A DNA stretch of 64,000 nt from the NCBI GenBank assembly GCA_965206615.1, contig CBDBKI010000005.1:620001-684000 (forward strand), read 5' to 3'. The position numbers and the translations under genes are program-made. The stretch comes from VXNE01 sp965206615 (lineage in GTDB: Bacteria > Pseudomonadota > Gammaproteobacteria > Pseudomonadales > Azotimanducaceae). Positions 26,915 through 34,459 of the stretch are shown in pieces; the stretch's first letter is position 1; every line of letters begins with the position of its first letter. The notes below the pieces were generated by a model. It did no database searches and was not told the DNA's origin. It was given only the letters and a program-made list of their open reading frames with translations.

Positions 26915-27670
26915 CACCTCGACCGGCTGCATCGGTGTTGTGCATGCACAACAAGTTGACCGGGGGTCGCGAGCGCAGCCCCGGCCCGGTCTGGACTGTC
27001 TCAGTTGTGTGCATGAGTCAGAATGTGTCGGTGTTTATGGGGAAAACGACCGTAGCCGAAACGGCTTTTTTGGATAATATCCAACACCAACTCGGTAGTC
27101 CTTGTAGTTCTCGAAGAGACTTCCGCCGTGTGGCGCCGGGAGGCAAGCGTCTTGTTGCGGCTGGGCGAGGTCAAAGGTCGAATGGAGTCGTGCCGCCATC
27201 GTCCGGGAGGATTCCCGCAGCCCGCGCCCGGTGAATCGCGTCGTATCTGCTGCATGCGCCGAGTTTGGAGAAGATCTTCCTGATGCGATAGCGAACGCCG
27301 TCATAGGTCAGATTGAGGTCCCGCGCGATGGCCTTGTCGGTCTGGGAGTCCAGACGTTGCAGTACCGTGAGTTCGTCGGCGCTTAGGAGTGGCTGGTAGC
27401 GGTCCTGGCCCGCTTCGTCCGACTCGGCCGCCTCGTCCCACGGGGTCAGGGCGTCGAGCAGTGCGGTGGCCGTGGCGGCCAACGATGCGGAGGGTCTCGA
27501 CCGGACAACGGCATGCAATAGCGGCATCGCGATTTCCCGCTCCCGTGCCAGTGGGCGCGCGTAGTCCGCCTGCTCGTATCGCTGCAGGAATTCGACCAGG
27601 TGCTGCGTTGCCCGCTCCGGATTCCCGGCGCAGTGCTCAAGACGCATCGACAGGACCAGCGTGCGCATCA
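26915..27670. repeat. Right (parental) copy of the ~0.75-kb direct duplication
   Basis: This segment covers the 3' end of the intact MalT-like gene and about 250 bp downstream, including the palindrome GTTGTGCATGCACAAC at 26937-26952. Together with 23345-24111 it brackets 2.8 kb of gene and IS fragments. Confidence 0.8.
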
Positions 27671-29951
27671 GGGTGCGCAGCAGTTGCCGCTCCGCCGCAA
27701 CGGTGCACACCCGGGTGGCGAGCTCGCGGGCGCGGTCGAATTCCCCCTGCGCAATCAGCAGGCGCAGGCGCGCGCTGGCGAGTGCCTCGACTTCGCGCCA
27801 GCGTCGTCTCTTGAAGTCCAGACATTGCTCGTCGGTGTCGGGGAGAGCGGCGCTTTGCCATGCGCGGGCGGCCTCGTCGACTCGTTGTCCCGTCACGAGC
27901 AGGGAAACCCGCAAGGCCGACAGCAACGTCACCAGCGCCGAGCGCTCGGTGGCGCGCGCAAAACTCGTTGCGCTTTCCACCGCCGCCAGTGCGCTATCGA
28001 CGCCGCCATGCTCCAGCGCCAGTTCCGCGGCGACGCCGGTGTTCGCGGCGTAGACGTCCAGCCAGGCCCCGCATTCACCCAGGAGCCGTGGCGCAAAGCG
28101 GGGCGCGTGGGGCGACGACGTCCGTGCACTCCGTTCCAGCTCGAGTTCCGCCATCAGGATTTCGCCGACGATCACGGAGGTGGCGTTGCCCAGATGCGTG
28201 ACCCGTCCGAGCCGCAATGCGCGTTCGTAGGCGGCGGCGGCGTCCGACGTTCGCCCTTGCGCCATGGCGGCCAGGCCGCGTTGATAGTCGAGATGCGGCG
28301 AGACGTACGGCGTATTGTGGCCGAGGTCTGCGCGCGCCGCTTCACTCCAGGCTGCGGCCTGGTCGAACTCGGTCATCTCGTTGAAGCAAAGGCACAGTCC
28401 GTAGCGAACCAGACCACGCAGCAACGGGTTCACTTCGGGATCCCGGGCGACCGCGGAGGCCGTGGCGACCAGCGGCTCGTAACCCGATATGTCGACGCAC
28501 CCGAAGACGAGCAGGAGGCCCAGCACGACCAGGTGATCGAGCTTCATCTGCGGATCCTCCGTCCCTGCGGGATCGCGGGTGAAACCGGCGCTGGCGATGG
28601 CCGCAGTCTGATACACGCGTCTCGCACCTTGCATGTCGCCGGACATGGCAAGAACCACACAACGGACCAGCGCGAGTCTGGGGTATGCGTCCATGACCTC
28701 GGGGGTCAGCCAACCGTCCATGGCCTGCAGCGCGTCGAACCCGCCCCTGATCCACAGGTGGATGCCTCCGTCTGTGGTGGCGATCTGCCCGATCAGTTGC
28801 GGATCGCCCGCTTCGGCCGCGTGGCGCAGGGCGTCGACCACCTGACCGCGGCGCGCCAGGCCCCGTGCGATGCCGGCGTGAATGGAACGGAACCTCGAGG
28901 GGTTCTCGCGGAAGCGCCGGTTCGCGCAGTGCTCGCGGATCAACGGGTGTAACTGCATCGTCGATTTCTCGCCGCCGGTGGTCTGCGACAGGCCCGTGAG
29001 CGAGGTCATGGACTCGAACCGGCGCCTGGAGTGGCTCGCGCCGGTGGTCTCGTCGATGAGCTCCGTATCGATCCAGTCGAACAGCGCGACGTCCAGAACG
29101 AAGTCGCGATCCTCGTCCGGAACGCCGCGCCAAAGCCGCGACTCGATCCACGCGGCGATCGTGTCGTCTTCGCCTCCGATCTCGGTAACCGCGGCTCCGG
29201 TCTGCATGGCGTTGCGGAAGATCCGCAGTGCGATCGGCCAGCCGGCCGACTTGTCTGCCACCGACGCAAGTTCGCGGCGTGACAGTTTCGTATCGAAGAA
29301 GCTGGCGATGTCACGGGTCGAGAAGCGGAGTTCCTCGGCGGTGACCGTCTCGCCGCGGCCTTCGAGCATGAACATGGCGATATCGAGACCCGGCGGACGC
29401 TCGCGGAACGCCATGGCGATCCGCAGGTTGCGTGGGGAGTTGGCCAGCAGCGCGTTCAGCACGCCGATCGCCTCCGCATTGCGCAACCGATCAAGTTCGT
29501 CCAGCACGAGCAGGCACGGCGCCTCATGACGCGCGATCGCGCGAATCAGCAAGTTGATGCGATACCGGGCCTGCGAGTCGGATTCAAGTGTCGGGGTGTC
29601 CGAGGAGCCGGGCTGACCCGTCGCATCGATGGATTTGACCCCCGCTCGTTCGAAGGCAAGTGTCAGGTAGGTCGCCATCCGAACGGCGCTGTCTTCTTCG
29701 TCCAGCGCCAGCCAGGCGACCGCGTTGCCCTCTTCGCGCAGTTGACGGCAGCATCGCGCCAGCAGCGCGGTCTTGCCGAATCCGCCGGGCGCCTGCAGTA
29801 CGGTCAAGTGGCGATTCATCGGCGCGCACCGGGTTTCCAGGTCCCGGCGCTCCACATAGCCGGTGACGAGGTCCGGCGGTTCCACCTTGTGGTCGAGGAG
29901 CCAGGGTGTGGCGGAGTCCGCATCAGAATGTGCGTTGTCCAGATCTTGCAT
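27171..29951 (-). CDS. MalT-like LuxR-family transcriptional regulator
   Basis: A 926-residue STAND-type regulator. The P-loop reads APGGFGKTALLARC (near residue 52), with a Walker B-like CLLVLDELDRLRN. A winged-helix region and a long TPR-like helical part follow. The C-terminal HTH is of LuxR type (ELTVLQRLDSQTDKAIARDL, then VRYRIRKIFSKLG). Such proteins switch on target genes after binding a small molecule and ATP. The ATG has a near-perfect AGGAGG site five bases upstream. The ligand is unknown; the gene does not lie next to sugar-uptake genes. Its 3' end is duplicated at 23.6 kb. Confidence 0.9.
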   Translation of the reverse strand: MQDLDNAHSDADSATPWLLDHKVEPPDLVTGYVERRDLETRCAPMNRHLTVLQAPGGFGKTALLARCCRQLREEGNAVAWLALDEEDSAVRMATYLTLAFERAGVKSIDATGQPGSSDTPTLESDSQARYRINLLIRAIARHEAPCLLVLDELDRLRNAEAIGVLNALLANSPRNLRIAMAFRERPPGLDIAMFMLEGRGETVTAEELRFSTRDIASFFDTKLSRRELASVADKSAGWPIALRIFRNAMQTGAAVTEIGGEDDTIAAWIESRLWRGVPDEDRDFVLDVALFDWIDTELIDETTGASHSRRRFESMTSLTGLSQTTGGEKSTMQLHPLIREHCANRRFRENPSRFRSIHAGIARGLARRGQVVDALRHAAEAGDPQLIGQIATTDGGIHLWIRGGFDALQAMDGWLTPEVMDAYPRLALVRCVVLAMSGDMQGARRVYQTAAIASAGFTRDPAGTEDPQMKLDHLVVLGLLLVFGCVDISGYEPLVATASAVARDPEVNPLLRGLVRYGLCLCFNEMTEFDQAAAWSEAARADLGHNTPYVSPHLDYQRGLAAMAQGRTSDAAAAYERALRLGRVTHLGNATSVIVGEILMAELELERSARTSSPHAPRFAPRLLGECGAWLDVYAANTGVAAELALEHGGVDSALAAVESATSFARATERSALVTLLSALRVSLLVTGQRVDEAARAWQSAALPDTDEQCLDFKRRRWREVEALASARLRLLIAQGEFDRARELATRVCTVAAERQLLRTLMRTLVLSMRLEHCAGNPERATQHLVEFLQRYEQADYARPLAREREIAMPLLHAVVRSRPSASLAATATALLDALTPWDEAAESDEAGQDRYQPLLSADELTVLQRLDSQTDKAIARDLNLTYDGVRYRIRKIFSKLGACSRYDAIHRARAAGILPDDGGTTPFDL

Positions 29952-30669
29952 CGGTAACCTCCTCGTGTAACGAAGCGCGCCTTGCTGTCCCGTGCGGCTC
30001 GACTCGTTCGGCCCGTGCATCGGCGAATCGCTGGTGCGCGGCCCGTTGGGCGAATCGGACTGCCAAGCCAATTTGGAACTACCGGAAGTAAACACGAGAA
30101 ACGATCAAAAAACCAATTCGGTGTTGGCGGCAGGAGGGGTGCCAGCCGGATAGGTCCACGGGACCGGTTGTCAGCTACTTGGGCGCTCATTCCGCAACCC
30201 GAGTGCCCGCGGTGGGCGCGTTATCTCGCCCTGGCAGGTCGTGCGGGCGGTGCCGTCACACGCGCAGGCCGCCTCGGCCGTGCCGGCGCCCAAGAAAACA
30301 ACTACGCGGTTGGCGAGCGCATCGAAGTGATTGCGGCGGGTTGCTTCGAGACGCTGCGCGAGGCGCTGCCGCCGAGAATGGCAGCAAGGGCCTATCGCGC
30401 GTTGAGTCCCTTACGGACCCTTTTACACCGGAATGCTTCAGCCGCTTCGTTACCTCCACGACCGTTCCGATTGTTACCGGCTGGAACGACCCTTGCCGGG
30501 TGGGATTCGCACCCACTGAGGCCGCGCACCTTTGCACGGCACACTTCATCGGCCCAGACTACGAGAGCAGGCTTTCCGGCTCAAGCCAGTTTTCTCCGAC
30601 AGTGCCGATCCGCATCTTCCCCTACTGTCCGTTGCAGTCCTTTATGTGTATGCGTCCGTCGCGCCCGCG
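29952..30669. other. 718-bp intergenic region upstream of the MalT-like gene
   Basis: No gene is supported. It presumably carries the regulator's promoter; an A+T-richer patch lies around 30080-30120. The middle part has open frames on both strands without family matches or ribosome-binding sites, and could be a degraded element. Confidence 0.4.
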
Positions 30670-33600
30670 TCAGAGGCCGCCCCTGTCGGGTGCCGTCGAC
30701 AGGTTTGTCAGGTGCCCAGTCGGACTCGACAACAGACTCATCACGACAATGGGCTCGTCCGACTCGACCTGCAGGCGCCACTTGCCCACCCCGTTCCCGA
30801 GCGAGCCACTCAGTCCGTTGCCGCCGGATTCCAGTTCCGCCGCCAGAATCGTCCGTGAGGCTCCTGCGGGAATCGTCACCACCACCGTGGTGCCCGGCGA
30901 TGCGCCCGCGTCATCGATCCCCGTGATCGTCACCTCGGCATCCTCGAGCCCCGGGTTCACCAGCCGCAAGCCACTTACCTGGTTCGGGTTGCTCCCCGGA
31001 TTGAAGATCGCGACCCGATGCACGCCCTCCAAACTGGGCGCCACATCGTGCATCGAGGTCAGGAATCCGTCCGTGGTGCGGATGTAGGTGAGCACCAGGA
31101 TGTCCAGTTCGCTCGACAGGACGAGCCGCCAGTCGCCGACCCCCGCGCCCGTGCTTCCCGACAACCCTTTGGCGGCATTACCCAGTTCCAGATCGTTCGA
31201 GTTGAAGTGCACGGTCGCCCCCGCAGCGATGGAGAGCGTCACGTCCTCGTAATCAAAGTCGCTGTCGTCGTACGCCGCGATGCGCACAGCACCCGCTTCC
31301 GTCGAGCGATTGACCACCCGCACGAACCCCTGGCGCCCCAGCGGGTCCGATGCCGACGGAAACAACGGCACCACGTGCGTTCCGTCTTCGTCGCCCGGTC
31401 TCTCCGGAACGGTCGATAGATTGGTGAGGTGACCCGTCGGACTCGACAGGAGGCTCATCGCTTCAATGGGCGCGTTCGAGGTCACCTGAAGCCGCCACTT
31501 GCCCGTGCCGTCGCCGAGCGCGCCGTCAACGCCGGCCCCCGCCTCCAGGTCGGACGCTGTCAGTGTGAAGGACTCGCCGGCCGGAATCTCGAACTCGACG
31601 GATGTGCCCGGCGAGCCACCAGCGTCATCTATCCCGGTAACCGTTACCGCGGCCGCCGCGTCGCCCGGGTTGATCAACCGCAGACGGCTCACCTGGTTGG
31701 TATTGCTGCCCGGATTGAAGATCGCCACTTCGTAGGCTCCGTCCCGAACCGGCACCGTGTCGTGCATCGCGGTCAGAAAGCCGTCCCCGGTACGGACGTA
31801 GGAGAGCGCTTCAAAGTCGAGTTCGGAATTGAGCACCAGCCGCCAGTCCCCCTCGCCGGAACCCACTCCATCCGACAATCCCTTCGCTACGTTGCCGTCC
31901 TCCAGGTCACCGGAGTTGAAGTGCGCGGTCTCGCCGGCCTCGATGAACAGGGTGACCGGGCCAAGCCGCGCACCCGTGTCGTCCACCGCCTCAATGGACA
32001 CCTCGCCGGCTTCCCCATCGTGATTGATCACCCGGGCGAATCCCTCGCGCACCGTGCCCGAGGCCCGCGGGAACAGCGCCAGCAAGGCTGGCTCCCGTAC
32101 CGTCACTGTCACCCTCGCCGCTTCGCCGCCGCCTACCGCGTTCACCGCCCGCACCGCGAAGGTGTACCGCCGCCCGTTCGTCAGACCGGTGACCACGGCT
32201 CGCCGGTCCGTGTCCGCGTCCATCCAGGCCCCGCTGTAGTCGATCTCATACTCGTACCGGGTGATCGTGGAACCGCCGTCGCTCGACGGGGCGTCCCACG
32301 TCAGCGTCACCTGCTGGTCCCCCGGCGACCCACTCAGGTTCCGCGGCGCGCCGGGCCCGGTACCCGGCGTCACTGTCACACTCGCCACTTCGCCGCCGCC
32401 GGCCGCGTTTACCGCCCGCACCGCGAAGGTGTACCGCTGCCCGTTCGTCAGACCGGTGACCACGGCCACGGCTCGCCGGCCCGTGTCCATCCAGGCCCCG
32501 CTGTGGTCGATCTCATACTCGAACCGGGTGATCGCGGAAGCGCCGTCGCTCAACGGCGCGTCCCACGTCAGCGTCACCTGCTGGTCCCCCGGTGCCCCAC
32601 GCAGGTTCCACGGCGCGCTGGGCGCGGTGAACGGCGTCGCCGTCACCCTCGCCACTTCGCCGCCGCCAGCCGCGTTTACCGCCCGCACCGCGAAGGTGTA
32701 CCGCCGCCCGTTCGTCAGACCGGTGACCACGGCTCGCCGGTGCGTGCCCGCGTCCATCCAGGCCCCGCTGCGGTCGATCTCATACTCGTACCGGGTGATC
32801 GTGGAACCGCCGTCGCTCGACGGGGCGTCCCACGTCAGCGTCACCTGCTGGTCCCCCGGTGCCCCACGCAGGTTCCACGGCGCGCTGGGCGCGGTGAACG
32901 GCGTCACTGTCACACTCGCCGCTTCGCCGCCGCCGGCCGCGTTTACCGCCCGCACCGCGAAGGTGTACCGCCGCCCGTTCGTCAGACCGGTGACCACGGC
33001 TCGCCGGTCCGTGCCCGCGTCCATCCAGACCCCGCTGTCGTCGATCTCATACTCGTACCGGGTGATCGTGGAACCGCCGTCGCTCGACGGGGCGTCCCAC
33101 GTCAGCGTCACCTGCTGGTCCCCCGGCGACCCACTCAGGTTCCGCGGCGCGCCGGGCTCGGTACGGGGCGGCACTGGCACATTGATGAACATCGTGTAGT
33201 CGCGCTCGCTCTCGTCGGCGCCGTCGTCCACCTTGAAGGTGAAATGCGTATAGGGACTGCCGGCCGAGCCCGCCGACGGTCGGAAGACGAGCTTGCCCGC
33301 GTCGATGTCGGCCTTTCTGATGATCTGGTTCGCCGTGACCGCGGTGCCGTCGAGCGTCAGCCGGCCCGTCCGCGGCGGCGTGACGATCTTCACGCTCGCG
33401 AGGCTGTCGCTGTCCGCGTCGGCGAAATTGAAGTCCGCCGCCGCGAAGACGTGGGGCATGTTGTAGTTCGCCGCGACCGTGTTGTTCGAGGCCGTCGGCG
33501 CGGTGTTGACGAAGGGCGGCAGCTGCAGACGCAGCGTTACGTGGTCGCCGACGGACCAGTTCAGGCCGGAATTGTTCCACCGCCTGTAATTGGAACCCAT

Positions 33601-34131
33601 GTAATCGGCGTCGGCGAAGGCGAAGGCCGTGCCATCGATGGTCAGCGTCAGGGCTTCCAAGGCGGTTGTAAGGTTCTTGTCAAGTTTGAATTCCAGCCTT
33701 CCGTCCGGAAGGACCAAGAGCTCCTTGATCACACAGTCGGTGCCGTCGTGCGTGAAGTCATCGTCACTGAGATAGTCGCTGCAGTGACTACCTATATTGG
33801 CGTTGCTGCAGCCGAGTACCCCGAAGATATCCCTTACAGTCAGCGTGCCCGCCCAGACCTCAATCGGCGCCTGGGCCTGGGCCTGAAGCGGCAGGGCAAG
33901 GAGCGCGGCGAGCAACAACAGGAACCCGGTAGTCGCGCGCCGCCCCGAACGCGCCAAGCCGCCGCGCGAAGGACGCCGCCGCGCGAAGGACGCCGCCGGC
34001 AGCCCGGCGGCTGCGGCAGACCGTTCGCCGAAGTGGCAGGGCCGCCCGGTGCGGTCGGTAGTACCGGCCCGCTCCGCGGTTCCTTCACAGCGGGCGATGG
34101 CGCCCGGTTCCGAAGTGCGATTCATTGTCAT
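30670..34131 (-). CDS. Large secreted FnIII / beta-module protein
   Basis: A 1153-residue exported protein. The signal segment lies around residues 65-90 (FLLLLAALLALPLQAQAQA). Next come a domain of unknown function (APIEVWAGTLTVRD to SGLNWSVGDHVTLRL), a cadherin-like region (FNFADADSDSLASVKI), four fibronectin type III repeats of ~89 residues (about 320-677), and two ~220-residue beta-modules ending HLTNLSTV and HLTNLSTAP. The start at 34131 has AGGA upstream; a run of open frame before it lacks signal features. The architecture suggests a surface or extracellular adhesin-like protein. It lies at the edge of the accessory block, next to the second Tad half. Confidence 0.82.
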   Translation of the reverse strand: MTMNRTSEPGAIARCEGTAERAGTTDRTGRPCHFGERSAAAAGLPAASFARRRPSRGGLARSGRRATTGFLLLLAALLALPLQAQAQAPIEVWAGTLTVRDIFGVLGCSNANIGSHCSDYLSDDDFTHDGTDCVIKELLVLPDGRLEFKLDKNLTTALEALTLTIDGTAFAFADADYMGSNYRRWNNSGLNWSVGDHVTLRLQLPPFVNTAPTASNNTVAANYNMPHVFAAADFNFADADSDSLASVKIVTPPRTGRLTLDGTAVTANQIIRKADIDAGKLVFRPSAGSAGSPYTHFTFKVDDGADESERDYTMFINVPVPPRTEPGAPRNLSGSPGDQQVTLTWDAPSSDGGSTITRYEYEIDDSGVWMDAGTDRRAVVTGLTNGRRYTFAVRAVNAAGGGEAASVTVTPFTAPSAPWNLRGAPGDQQVTLTWDAPSSDGGSTITRYEYEIDRSGAWMDAGTHRRAVVTGLTNGRRYTFAVRAVNAAGGGEVARVTATPFTAPSAPWNLRGAPGDQQVTLTWDAPLSDGASAITRFEYEIDHSGAWMDTGRRAVAVVTGLTNGQRYTFAVRAVNAAGGGEVASVTVTPGTGPGAPRNLSGSPGDQQVTLTWDAPSSDGGSTITRYEYEIDYSGAWMDADTDRRAVVTGLTNGRRYTFAVRAVNAVGGGEAARVTVTVREPALLALFPRASGTVREGFARVINHDGEAGEVSIEAVDDTGARLGPVTLFIEAGETAHFNSGDLEDGNVAKGLSDGVGSGEGDWRLVLNSELDFEALSYVRTGDGFLTAMHDTVPVRDGAYEVAIFNPGSNTNQVSRLRLINPGDAAAAVTVTGIDDAGGSPGTSVEFEIPAGESFTLTASDLEAGAGVDGALGDGTGKWRLQVTSNAPIEAMSLLSSPTGHLTNLSTVPERPGDEDGTHVVPLFPSASDPLGRQGFVRVVNRSTEAGAVRIAAYDDSDFDYEDVTLSIAAGATVHFNSNDLELGNAAKGLSGSTGAGVGDWRLVLSSELDILVLTYIRTTDGFLTSMHDVAPSLEGVHRVAIFNPGSNPNQVSGLRLVNPGLEDAEVTITGIDDAGASPGTTVVVTIPAGASRTILAAELESGGNGLSGSLGNGVGKWRLQVESDEPIVVMSLLSSPTGHLTNLSTAPDRGGL
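32100..33170 (-). repeat. Four tandem FnIII-coding repeats, ~266 bp each
   Basis: The DNA units coding for FnIII domains are nearly identical. The marker GCGAAGGTGTACCGC recurs at about 32157, 32422, 32690 and 32956, spaced 265-268 bp. High identity at the DNA level indicates recent tandem expansion, and copy number may vary between strains. Confidence 0.85.
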
Positions 34132-34384
34132 TCTGGTCCTGCCTTTCCCTGACTTTCCAACGGCCCTATGCTCCGAGACCAGACCTCGGAATTCCGGCCG
34201 TGGAGGCTCCCGGCGCCACCCACGCTGCCTGCACGGCCTCCCCGGGAATCCGGATGAAATTTCGCTTGTGATATTACGCGATGGTAGTGTCAGAGAAAAC
34301 GTTTCGGAAGGTTCCTGGCCAAGTGGAATGACTCGGACGGTGGTGGAACGGCGGCGGGGCACGCCAGATATCGGGGCCTTGTGG

Positions 34385-34459
34385 CGCGACGCTCGTCGTC
34401 GCCCGTCTTGGGCCCGTGCACGATTTCGAGACGGGACGGGACAAGCCCGTCCCCTACCG
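34385..34459 (-). repeat. Third copy of the GTAGGGGACG hairpin repeat
   Basis: On the minus strand it reads GTAGGGGACGGGCTTGTCCC and continues to AAGACGGGCGACGACGAG, like the copies at 8.07-8.28 kb. It overlaps the last codons of the SPOR lipoprotein gene and may act as its 3' hairpin. Confidence 0.65.

Noticed and set aside
30470..30560. GGGTGGGATTCGCACCCACT stretch resembling a tRNA or tmRNA T-arm
   Set aside because: No cloverleaf or acceptor stem can be formed with the flanking sequence.
31429..34152. 900-residue plus-strand open frame opposite the FnIII protein
   Set aside because: Its repeats mirror the FnIII-coding repeats; it has no signal or domain of its own.
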